Origin: CAYVQF01 sp964454015
GTDB lineage: Bacteria > Myxococcota_A > Bradymonadia > UBA4248
Reading direction: 5' to 3'
Length of the DNA stretch: 25,419 nt
NCBI GenBank assembly: GCA_964454015.1
Contig: CAYVQF010000072.1
Coordinates: 1 to 25,419, forward strand
Part shown: positions 6,386-13,960 of the stretch, one piece after another
Layout of the letters: every line of letters starts with the position of its first letter
Numbering within the stretch: position 1 is the first letter of the stretch
The notes under the pieces: generated by a model
What the model saw: only the letters and a program-made list of their open reading frames with translations
Database searches by the model: none
Told to the model about the DNA's origin: nothing
Program-made: the position numbers and the translations under genes

Positions 6386-9061
6386 ATGCCTCACTTCCCC
6401 CAAAACAGCCGCGTCAAACACCCCCGCTTCGGCCTCGGTCACGTCCGCTACGATGACGGCGACACCGTCCTGGTGCGCTTCGACCACGGCGTCGAAGAGT
6501 GCCTCGCCCGCGACCTCGCCCTCCAGGAGAGCGTCCAAGAGCGCGCCGCCCTCGCCAATCTCGACCCGCCCGCGCCAGTCGTCGCCAAAGCGCTGGCCGC
6601 CTGCATCACCTCGGTCAACGACACCTGGGGCGTCTTCGCCGCCTCGCGCATCAAGCTCCTCCCCCATCAGCTCTGGGTCTGCAAGCGCGTCCTCGAGACC
6701 TGGCCCACGCGCTGGCTCATCGCCGACGACGTCGGCCTCGGCAAAACCATCGAGGCCGGCCTCATCCTCACCCCCCTCCTCGCTTCGGGCCGCGCCACCC
6801 GCGTCCTCATCCTCGCCCCCTCCTCCTTGGTCGCCCAGTGGCAAGAGCGTATGCGCGAGATGTTCGACCTCCGCATGACCCTCTACACCGTCGCCGCCGA
6901 CACCCCTCGCTCCGCCTTCTGGAGCAGCCACGATCAGGTCATCGCCTCGCTGCACACCTTACGCAAAGACCAACGCGGACGCTGGCGCCGCCTCGCCGAA
7001 GCCAAGCCCTGGGACCTGGTCCTGGTCGACGAAGCCCACCACCTCAACCGCGAAGAACGCGACGGCGGCACCCTCGCCTTCAAGCTCGTCCAACATCTTC
7101 AAGAGCTTGACCGCATCCACTCCCTCCTCTTCTTCACCGGTACCCCCCACCGCGGCAAAGACTACGGCTTCCTCTCCCTCCTCCAATTGCTCCGGCCGCG
7201 CGATTTCGATCCCGAAGCCTCCCTCGAATCTCAGCTCTCCCGCCTGCGCAACGTCATGATCCGCAACAACAAGCGCAGCGTCACCGATCTCGACGGCCGC
7301 CCCCTCTTCACCCCGGTCACCACCACCCGCGAGACCTACACCTACACCCCGGCAGAGGCCGACTTTTACCTCGAGCTCACCGAATTCATCGTCACCGGCA
7401 AAGCCTACGCCGCCAAACTCAGCCTCCGCGAGCGTTCCATGGTCATGCTGGTCCTCATCACCATGCAGAAGCTCGCCTCCAGCTCCGTCGCCGCCGTGCG
7501 CCAAGCCCTCCGCAAGCGCCTCGCCCAGTTGCGGGCGGCGGCTCGCGACGTCGCCCACGCAACCCAACAATTCCAGCAACTCAGGGAGGTCCTCGACGAA
7601 GACGACCCCAGCAACCTCGACCGCTTGGCCGCCGCCGAAGAGCGCCTCCTCGACGTCATCGACGCCAACATCAAGCTCAACCCCGAGGAAATTCCCGCCC
7701 TCGAAGACCTCATCGCCAGCGCCGACGCCATCACCACGGAAACCAAGATCCAGCGCATCATCGAGCTCGTCCACACCACCTATGCCGAGCGCGCCATTCT
7801 CTTCTTCACCGAGTACAAGGCCACCCAAGCGCTGCTCCTCAGCGCCCTCTTCGCCCACTTCGGCGACGACTGCGCCACCTTCATCAACGGCGATGGGGCC
7901 CTCGACGGCGTCCGCCTGGCCTCGGGCACCACGATCCGCCTGACCCAAGCCCGCCAAAGCGCCGCCACGGCCTTCAACACCGGCAAGACCCGCTTCCTCG
8001 TCTCCACCGAGGCCGCCGGCGAGGGCATCGACCTCCAGCACCAGTGCCACACCTTGATCCACGTCGACCTGCCTTGGAACCCCATGCGCCTCCATCAGCG
8101 GGTGGGCCGCATCAGCCGTTACGGCCAGAAAATGCCCGTCGACGTCCTCACCGTGCGCAACCCCGACACGGTGGAGAGCCACATCTGGGACTGCCTCGAT
8201 CGCAAGCTCGAGCGCATCACCCTCGCTTTTCAAGGGGGCATGGACGACCCCGAGGACATGCGCCAGCTCGTGGTGGGCATGGCCTCGCAGCACCTCTTCA
8301 CGCAACTCTTCGCCGACGCCGACCCCAGCCTGAGCCCGGAGAAGCTCCAGACTTGGTTCGACGCCAACAGCAACACCTTTGGCGGCGAGGAGGCGGTGCA
8401 GCTCGTCAAGAGCCTCTTTGGCCACGTGGCCCACTTCGACTTCGGCAAGGTGGCGGCTCACATCCCCAAGGTCGAGCTGGGCGATCTCATGCCCTTCTTC
8501 AAGGTCCTCTTCGCCGCCCTCAACCGCCGCCCCACCCTCCTCAGCGACGCGCGCATGGCCTTCAAGACACCCGTCGAGTGGCGCACCAGCATCGCCGTCG
8601 GCGACAGCTATCAGCTCCTCTTCGACCGGGAAGCCGCCCCCCAAGATGGCGAAGACGTCGCCGGGGTCGGTCTGCGGGTGGTCGAGGTCGCCCTCAGCCA
8701 CGCCGCCGCGTCGCCCGCCGCCATCGCCGTCCTCGGTGAGCTGGCGCACCCGATGGTGCTCTTCGCCATCCGTGACCGGGTCACCACGAGCGGCGGCACG
8801 GTGCGCAAGGTCGTCGTCGCCATGCAACAACACGGCGAGTCCTGGACCCTGCTCCGCGACTGGGAGGTCATCCGCCTGTTGAACCCCATCGCGGACAAGC
8901 CGCGCAGCGCGGCCTTCGATGGCGCTCCCTGCCCGACGACCACAGACATCGCCCAGCGCATCGCCGCGGCACGTGGATCCCTAGAAGAACAGCTCGCCGG
9001 CCTCGACCTCCCCTTTCAGCGCCCCACCATCGAAGACCTGGCCTGCCTCCTGCCCGGGTGA
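6386..9061 (+). CDS. SNF2/RapA-type superfamily 2 helicase with N-terminal Tudor-like segment
   Basis: Cytoplasmic DNA-dependent ATPase of 891 aa. Seen in order: a small beta-rich N-terminal segment (about 9-43; RVKHPRFGLGHV, VLVRFDHG) resembling the Tudor-like/CarD-like modules of UvrD tails and RapA; Q-like motif LLPHQ (91-95); Walker A DDVGLGKT (114-121); motif Ia LILAPSSLVAQW (141-152); DEAH box DEAHH (215-219); motif III TGTP (251-254); second RecA-like lobe with LVSTEAAGEGIDLQ (538-551) and motif VI QRVGRISRYGQ (571-581); then about 300 residues without motifs I know. The arrangement fits helicases that translocate on double-stranded DNA, such as HepA/RapA and the SNF2 proteins of DISARM- or Zorya-like systems, but I do not see those systems' other genes. 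Its tight link to the upstream unknown gene suggests a two-protein unit. All motifs are intact. Confidence 0.9.
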   Translation: MPHFPQNSRVKHPRFGLGHVRYDDGDTVLVRFDHGVEECLARDLALQESVQERAALANLDPPAPVVAKALAACITSVNDTWGVFAASRIKLLPHQLWVCKRVLETWPTRWLIADDVGLGKTIEAGLILTPLLASGRATRVLILAPSSLVAQWQERMREMFDLRMTLYTVAADTPRSAFWSSHDQVIASLHTLRKDQRGRWRRLAEAKPWDLVLVDEAHHLNREERDGGTLAFKLVQHLQELDRIHSLLFFTGTPHRGKDYGFLSLLQLLRPRDFDPEASLESQLSRLRNVMIRNNKRSVTDLDGRPLFTPVTTTRETYTYTPAEADFYLELTEFIVTGKAYAAKLSLRERSMVMLVLITMQKLASSSVAAVRQALRKRLAQLRAAARDVAHATQQFQQLREVLDEDDPSNLDRLAAAEERLLDVIDANIKLNPEEIPALEDLIASADAITTETKIQRIIELVHTTYAERAILFFTEYKATQALLLSALFAHFGDDCATFINGDGALDGVRLASGTTIRLTQARQSAATAFNTGKTRFLVSTEAAGEGIDLQHQCHTLIHVDLPWNPMRLHQRVGRISRYGQKMPVDVLTVRNPDTVESHIWDCLDRKLERITLAFQGGMDDPEDMRQLVVGMASQHLFTQLFADADPSLSPEKLQTWFDANSNTFGGEEAVQLVKSLFGHVAHFDFGKVAAHIPKVELGDLMPFFKVLFAALNRRPTLLSDARMAFKTPVEWRTSIAVGDSYQLLFDREAAPQDGEDVAGVGLRVVEVALSHAAASPAAIAVLGELAHPMVLFAIRDRVTTSGGTVRKVVVAMQQHGESWTLLRDWEVIRLLNPIADKPRSAAFDGAPCPTTTDIAQRIAAARGSLEEQLAGLDLPFQRPTIEDLACLLPG

Positions 9062-9080
9062 CGTGAGCCGTGCCACCCCA

Positions 9081-9109
9081 TTGTCCTTTCCAAGGGAGCG
9101 CGCTACCTT
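9081..9109 (+). promoter_or_regulatory. Possible sigma-70-type promoter before the DUF3800-like gene
   Basis: TTGTCC (9081-9086) and TACCTT (9104-9109) are separated by 17 nt, within the 74-nt gap after the helicase and 27 nt before the next ATG. In such GC-rich sequence this is a modest match. If real, the DUF3800/sigma/Lon genes could be transcribed separately from the CRISPR genes. Confidence 0.35.
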
Positions 9110-9135
9110 AGCCCGTCACGTGAAGGGAGCAGCCA

Positions 9136-10212
9136 ATGTACGGATGGAACTTGTATATCGACGAATCGGGCGCCTTCGAGCGGGCTGAGCAAGACGTGGT
9201 CATCAGCGGCATCCTGGTCTACCAAGAAGGCCAATGGCTTTTTCCCCAAACGCTGCGTCAGAGACTCCAAGACGCCGCGCCCCACGTCCCCTGGCCCTTC
9301 CACACCCGCTACCTCCTCAGCCCGCTCATGCACTGCCTGTGGACGGCACAACTCGCCACCGGTGACGCGCAACAAAAAGCAGAGGCGGACCTGGCCCAAT
9401 TTGGGGCGACCGATTGTGTCGGCTTGTTGCAAAGAATCCGCGACGGGCTGGCCAACGGCGAGGAGCCCCGCTTGGAGGCTTTCAAGCGCTTGGAGAACGT
9501 CTTCAGCGCTTCACGCTGCCTGCAAGACTGGTCGCAGCGCCGCGATGAGGCCACCCATGCCCTTCGGCTCCTCTTTGAAGATCTCACCGCCCCCCTCGTC
9601 CCCAACGCCCCCTTCTACACCCTCCTCGCCTCCGAGGCCGTCCGCGGTGACTGTTTCGGGCATCGCCAAGATCGCTACCTCACCCTCCTCGGCGCCCTCC
9701 TGGAGCGCAGCGTCGACCTCCTGCTCGAGCGCGGCGATGGTCCGCACCAGATCTTCGTCTGCCCTCTGCAACGCAATACCTTCGATTCCCTCATCAATAA
9801 GCATCGCCCATTGTCATCGCGGGACATCGACCACTGTATCCGCACCAGCGCCACCCCGCGCCCCTATGAGAACCGGCACACCACGGTCTCGCTCGTCGCC
9901 GGCCAGCCTCAACCTTTTGACGCCGACACCTGCTTCTTCCACGTCGTCGCCGACTACCTCGCCACCCGCGGCCGCACACACTTCTTTGAGCGGCCCGATC
10001 ACGCCCACCTCATCGACGCCATCCGCACCGAGAGTGGCCTCCCCGAGCCCTACCCCCTGGAGCCCACCCCCAGCGGCGTCCCCCAGCGCACCATCAACGC
10101 TTCCCGCAAGCGCGGCAGCCCCGAGCCCCTTCCCGTGAACGACCTCAAAGACGCAGCGCCCTGGGCGCGCGATTCTGCCCACATTTGGTCACACCGGGTC
10201 GCCCTCCATTGA
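9136..10212 (+). CDS. DUF3800-like protein (predicted RNase H-fold nuclease)
   Basis: The 358-aa product begins with the DUF3800 hallmark YIDESG (residues 7-12, with acidic D9 and E10) followed by a hydrophobic strand VVISGILVY (21-29), and near the C-terminal end carries the matching helix with an Asp, FFHVVADYLA (267-276, D273). These are the positions of the predicted metal-binding acids of this RNase H-like family. The stretch between, with Trp/Arg-rich helices, is longer than in short DUF3800 proteins. DUF3800 proteins are common in defence islands; their substrate is not generally known. ATG 9136 has a GAAGGGAG ribosome-binding site (9122-9129). The next gene follows after 21 nt, so they are probably cotranscribed. 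The last roughly 60 residues are low in complexity. Function is inferred from motif position only. Confidence 0.7.
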   Translation: MYGWNLYIDESGAFERAEQDVVISGILVYQEGQWLFPQTLRQRLQDAAPHVPWPFHTRYLLSPLMHCLWTAQLATGDAQQKAEADLAQFGATDCVGLLQRIRDGLANGEEPRLEAFKRLENVFSASRCLQDWSQRRDEATHALRLLFEDLTAPLVPNAPFYTLLASEAVRGDCFGHRQDRYLTLLGALLERSVDLLLERGDGPHQIFVCPLQRNTFDSLINKHRPLSSRDIDHCIRTSATPRPYENRHTTVSLVAGQPQPFDADTCFFHVVADYLATRGRTHFFERPDHAHLIDAIRTESGLPEPYPLEPTPSGVPQRTINASRKRGSPEPLPVNDLKDAAPWARDSAHIWSHRVALH

Positions 10213-10233
10213 AACACTTCGCCAAGAGTTGCC

Positions 10234-11088
10234 ATGTCCATGTCCATTGCTGATGCCTTCCGCGCCCTGGGACCTCTCGGCCCCAACGCCGACCCCAACC
10301 AGCGTCGCTGCGCCGATGCGGCGGCACTCTTGGTCTTCGAGGAATTGCAGCGCCTCTCCCGCAGACTTCGCGCCGTGCGCGAAGACCAACGCGAGGATCT
10401 GGCCGCGAAGGTCTTCGTCAAGCTCTATGAGAAGGGCAGCGACGCGGCCTTCCGCGCCAAGTACGGCGCCATGAGCGACGACGGCACGCGCGGCTTTTTG
10501 TGGACCGTCCTCAAGAACGCAGCAAAAGACTTCCACAAAGCCAAGGCCAACCAAGACCAAGAGATCTCGCCCGACGTTCTGGAGAACGACAAAGCCCTCC
10601 CCGTGCACTGCCACACCATCGACGCCGACCCAGGGCTGGCCATGGACTGGCAGCGCCTCGTCGACCTGGTCCAAGAGGCCCCGAGGATCACCGCCGCCCG
10701 CAAGCGCGCCTTCGCCGACCAGCTCCAGCGCCTGCACGGCGGCTACACCTGGGAAGACTTTGCCCTGCGCCTCTGCCCCGCGTGCACCGACGGCCGCCTT
10801 CACTTCCGCTGCCCCCCGTGCGGCGACGCAGCCACCCCAACCGTGGAATGCCCGCGCTGCCCCACCTGCGGCGCCGAGCTGGTCGGCGACTGCGACCGCT
10901 GCCCCACCCAAGACAGCCCACTGCCAACCGAAAGCGACCAGATTCGCCTTCTCAGCAATAGCCTCAAGCAATCGGCCTCCCGCGCCCGCGCCGACGCCGA
11001 AAGCCTCATCACCACCCGCGCCGCCTGCGGCGGCATGAACGACCTCGACGCAGAGAGCTTCCTACAAATGCTCCGCATGCTCAAATAG
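10234..11088 (+). CDS. Sigma-70/ECF-like factor with a zinc-ribbon insertion splitting region 4
   Basis: The 284-aa product reads as an ECF sigma factor. Residues about 28-105 match region 2 (EDLAAKVFVKLYEKG, 54-68; RGFLWTVLKNAAKDFHKAK, 86-104, equivalent to the 'aWL..iarN...D..R' element that contacts core polymerase and the -10 site). Residues 155-180 (RKRAFADQLQRLHGGYTWEDFALRL) look like the first half of region 4. Instead of a short helix-turn-helix turn there is a cysteine-rich block with C181, C184, C193, C196, C206, C209, C212, C220 and C223, i.e. one or two zinc ribbons, after which NSLKQSASRARADAESL (242-258) resembles the recognition helix of region 4 ('ntVksrlsRAr..L'). It starts 21 nt after the DUF3800-like gene, with a weak ribosome-binding site. 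Partnered with the unknown and Lon genes downstream, it may be a sequestered, protease-released transcription factor; that part is inference. Confidence 0.7.
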   Translation: MSMSIADAFRALGPLGPNADPNQRRCADAAALLVFEELQRLSRRLRAVREDQREDLAAKVFVKLYEKGSDAAFRAKYGAMSDDGTRGFLWTVLKNAAKDFHKAKANQDQEISPDVLENDKALPVHCHTIDADPGLAMDWQRLVDLVQEAPRITAARKRAFADQLQRLHGGYTWEDFALRLCPACTDGRLHFRCPPCGDAATPTVECPRCPTCGAELVGDCDRCPTQDSPLPTESDQIRLLSNSLKQSASRARADAESLITTRAACGGMNDLDAESFLQMLRMLK

Positions 11089-11197
11089 CTGTCACCCTCC
11101 GAGGCGCTCCCTCGTTTCTTGTGCAGGGCGACATGGCGGCTGCGTTTGGCCCACGCCCTTAACTCCAATCTCCTTCGAGACCATCGACGCTACGACT

Positions 11198-12148
11198 ATG
11201 AAAAAGCTCCTCGACATCCTCGGTGAACGCGGCATCCCCTCCCACCACAGCCTCACCGACACCGTGGCCCTCCCCCCTGCTGCAACCCCCACCGGCTTCA
11301 GCGCCGCTGCCACCAGCATCGCGCAGGTCGCCCCTTATCTCACCCCCCATCCCTGGCCGGCTGCCGCCACCCAGCACCTCCACCTGAAAAGCCGCAACGC
11401 CGACCTCTTCCTCCTGGAGAGCACCCAGGCCTTTGCCATCGTGGACCACGCGCCAGAGCTGAGCCTCTGTGAGCAGCAGGAGAGCGCCGTCCTCTTCCGC
11501 CTCCCTGCCCAAGCCTGGCTCTGCGTCGAGGTCGCCGGCGACCTCTTTCAAATCGAGAGAGAAGACGCCAGCATCCGCCGCACCAGCCACCTCAGCCTGC
11601 CCCCCACGCTAGAGCCGTGGCTCACGGAACTCCTCACCCCTGACTTCTACAACCCCTCCCTCTTCAGGCAAGCCCGGGCTTGGGGCAACTTCCTCAACCT
11701 CAACCTCCTCCCCGGCCCCGAGGCCCGCGCCTTCGTCGCCGCCGTCCTCGCCGGTCACAACCCACCCCTCCCCGGCGCGGCCGCCGAACGGTGGATCGCC
11801 GCCGTGAGCGACGCCGATCGCCGCGAAATCCTGGCCCACGCCCTCATCAACGTCGACGCCCTCTCGCGGGAAATCAACAACATCGACGCCGATGACGCCG
11901 AGCTCCCGGGCTGGCACCAGCGCGTCCGCAACGCCTTCCACGCCCGGGACGACCTCGCTGGCCTGGCTGCCCTCTTGGGCCACGTCGGCGCCGAAGAGCG
12001 CCTCCTCAGCGCCCTCGCCCTCATCGACCACGACGCCACCCACTGGATCGACCGCCTGCCCAGCATCGACGGCCTGCACCATGACCTGCGCCTCTCCCGC
12101 GCCCGCATCGTCAACCCCGACGCCTGGTGGACCGCCAACCTCGAGTGA
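11198..12148 (+). CDS. Unrecognised 316-aa protein between sigma-like and Lon-like genes
   Basis: No family recognised. The protein is soluble-looking, with no signal peptide or membrane segment. It starts MKKLLDILGERGIPSHH, has an Ala/Pro/Thr-rich part (20-65), a beta-rich middle (about 65-130; e.g. ADLFLLE, FAIVDHAPEL, AWLCVEVAGDLFQIE) and an alpha-helical C-terminal half (about 140-316; RQARAWGNFLNLNLLPG, REILAHALINVDALSREI, HDLRLSRARI). It follows the sigma-like gene by 109 nt and stops 4 nt before the Lon-like gene, so it is most closely coupled to the protease. By position it corresponds to CalpT or Csx30, the proteolysed anti-sigma/regulator proteins of known CRISPR protease circuits, but I see no sequence resemblance. 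A substrate, inhibitor or adaptor of the protease is the working inference. Confidence 0.75.
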   Translation: MKKLLDILGERGIPSHHSLTDTVALPPAATPTGFSAAATSIAQVAPYLTPHPWPAAATQHLHLKSRNADLFLLESTQAFAIVDHAPELSLCEQQESAVLFRLPAQAWLCVEVAGDLFQIEREDASIRRTSHLSLPPTLEPWLTELLTPDFYNPSLFRQARAWGNFLNLNLLPGPEARAFVAAVLAGHNPPLPGAAAERWIAAVSDADRREILAHALINVDALSREINNIDADDAELPGWHQRVRNAFHARDDLAGLAALLGHVGAEERLLSALALIDHDATHWIDRLPSIDGLHHDLRLSRARIVNPDAWWTANLE

Positions 12149-12152
12149 GCCC

Positions 12153-13934
12153 ATGTCTGAATGTGGAAGCGCAAAAAGCATCGCCGCCGCGCTGAACCCT
12201 CACGTGCTCGCCTCGGACCGCGCCATCGCCAAGCGCGCCCTCCACTGGCCCTGGTGCTGGCCCACGGACCCAACCCAAACAAATAACTTGCAACGCACCC
12301 TGAGCCTCGACCAAACCCCACCTCGGCCCGGCGTCGCCCCCCTCTTGGCCTACCTCGACCAAGAACATGGCGAAGTCTTTGCCATCGATTTGTCTGGGAT
12401 CCACGGGCAATTGGACGCCCGCCCCGTCGATGACGCCTTTAACCGCGCATGGGTGCGTGCACTCCACGCCGTGCCGCGCACCCTCCCCGTCTTGTGGGAC
12501 CCCCTGACTGAGCTCATCACGCCTCCCGCGGCGTTCCTGGTGGCTTACCTGCAGCCACCCTCAGAAGCGCCTCTGAGCGGGGAATCCTTTGGCCTCGCCT
12601 TTGCCCTCGCCATTGCCTCCAAAGTCCTCGGGGCGCCGCTCCCCCAAGACGTCGCCATGACCGGCACGGTCGACGCCTATGGCGAGGTCGGCCCTGTAGA
12701 GGGCATCGCCACCAAGATCCGCACCGCCGCCCGCTGCTGCCCGCAGCTTCGCCGCGTCCTCGTCCCCATGGACAACCTGGAGGAGGCTCGCTGCCACGCC
12801 CACGGGCTCGCGATCCACGGTGTCGCCACCCTGAGCGAGGCCTACGCCCTGGCTTTTGGCGATGAGCTCGAGGCCTCCTTCAAGGCCCAGGACCTCGCGG
12901 CGGCCCAAGCGCGGGCCCACCGTCTCTTCCTCTTCGCCCTGGACTCGGCGCCCCAGAGCACCATCGATTGGCGCCCCGTGGCCGCCGCGGCGCAAAGCAT
13001 CCTCAGGGATTGGGGCCAGGAGCTGGACGCGGTCCACCGGGCCTATCTCGAGCAAGCTGGGCAGATCGCCCGGCGCCACAAAGGCGAGTCTTACGACTAT
13101 GTTGCGCCACCACGGGAGCTCATCGAGTCGCTCTATGCGCCGCAGCGCGTCAACCTCATCGCCCATTGGGTGCAGAGCGCGGCCGATCGAGGCCGGCCGA
13201 GCTTTGCCAACGCCGAGGCTCTAGCGCTGGAGCATTTGCAGCGGGGTCGGGAGGCCTTCGCGCCGCACCTCAGGCTCCTGGGTGCCCTGGGCCGCCTCTA
13301 TGGCCTGATCCGCGAACGCGCCGCCGAGGGCCTCGCTTGCCAACTCGAAGCCGCCGGCGCGTGGATCGCCTTGGGTTGCGGCGCCGAGGCGACCTATCCC
13401 TTGAGCGCGGCCTTTAGATTGGCCGGCGCTCTGGAGGACCTCGCGGCCTTCGACCAAGCCGAAAATCTTTACGCCCAAGCCCGGTCCACGACCTTCATGG
13501 ACGCAGGGGAAGTCTTTGTGAGGGCGGCGCGGGCTGGCGCGCTGCGCTTTCTGCCGGAGACCGCCGCCTTGTCCCGCGCCGAGGCGGCGAAATGTCTCGA
13601 GAGCCTGGCCGCGCGCAGCGACCAGCGGCCGCACCTGCGCCTCATGGCCTTGCGCTGCGCCTTCGGTCTGGTGGGCGATGACGACCACAGGGCGCGCGTC
13701 GAGAAGCTGGAAGCGTCGCTGCGCGCCACCCTTGACGCCAAAGAGTTGTGGTTGCGCTACGACGCCCTGCGCGCCCTGGAGAGAGCCGTCGCCAGTGGAT
13801 CCCAGGAAGAACAAGCGCGCGCCCTCACCACCCTCGAAGCGCTCCGAGCGCAGCCCACGGGCTGGATGGCAGCGCATGCCGAGGCGCACGGTCTGCCAGT
13901 GGCTGCCGAGGTGTTGCGGTTTTGGCCTTATTGA
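12153..13934 (+). CDS. Lon-type Ser-Lys protease domain fused to a long helical-repeat tail, no ATPase
   Basis: The 593-aa product contains a Lon proteolytic domain at about residues 110-235. The catalytic serine lies in GESFG (S145) and the lysine in PVEGIATK (K188). Their spacing of 43 residues equals that between S679 and K722 of E. coli Lon, and the strand between them (DVAMTGTVDAYGEVGPVEG) follows the Lon pattern closely, so the dyad should be active. There is no Walker A/B or AAA+ module. Residues about 240-593 are Ala/Leu-rich helices with TPR-like character (e.g. YPLSAAFRLAGALEDLAAFDQAENLYAQA), suited to binding a partner or sensing. Residues 1-60 are unassigned. ATG 12153 is preferred since the upstream open frame lies within the preceding gene; the gap is 4 nt. 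No SAVED or CARF segment is visible, unlike CalpL. Likely target: the 316-aa neighbour or the sigma-like protein (inferred). Confidence 0.85.
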   Translation: MSECGSAKSIAAALNPHVLASDRAIAKRALHWPWCWPTDPTQTNNLQRTLSLDQTPPRPGVAPLLAYLDQEHGEVFAIDLSGIHGQLDARPVDDAFNRAWVRALHAVPRTLPVLWDPLTELITPPAAFLVAYLQPPSEAPLSGESFGLAFALAIASKVLGAPLPQDVAMTGTVDAYGEVGPVEGIATKIRTAARCCPQLRRVLVPMDNLEEARCHAHGLAIHGVATLSEAYALAFGDELEASFKAQDLAAAQARAHRLFLFALDSAPQSTIDWRPVAAAAQSILRDWGQELDAVHRAYLEQAGQIARRHKGESYDYVAPPRELIESLYAPQRVNLIAHWVQSAADRGRPSFANAEALALEHLQRGREAFAPHLRLLGALGRLYGLIRERAAEGLACQLEAAGAWIALGCGAEATYPLSAAFRLAGALEDLAAFDQAENLYAQARSTTFMDAGEVFVRAARAGALRFLPETAALSRAEAAKCLESLAARSDQRPHLRLMALRCAFGLVGDDDHRARVEKLEASLRATLDAKELWLRYDALRALERAVASGSQEEQARALTTLEALRAQPTGWMAAHAEAHGLPVAAEVLRFWPY

Positions 13935-13960
13935 GGGGACTCGTACGGGGAATTTTCGCT

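Noticed and set aside
6959..8833. Long reverse-strand open frame (624 codons) antisense to the helicase
   Set aside because: It is a by-product of GC-rich codon use; its product is low-complexity Gly/Val/Glu-rich without motifs, while the + strand frame has all helicase motifs.
11100..11120. Rho-independent terminator after the sigma-like gene
   Set aside because: CGAGG/CCTCG gives only a 5-bp stem and the T-rich tract is short and interrupted; too weak to call.
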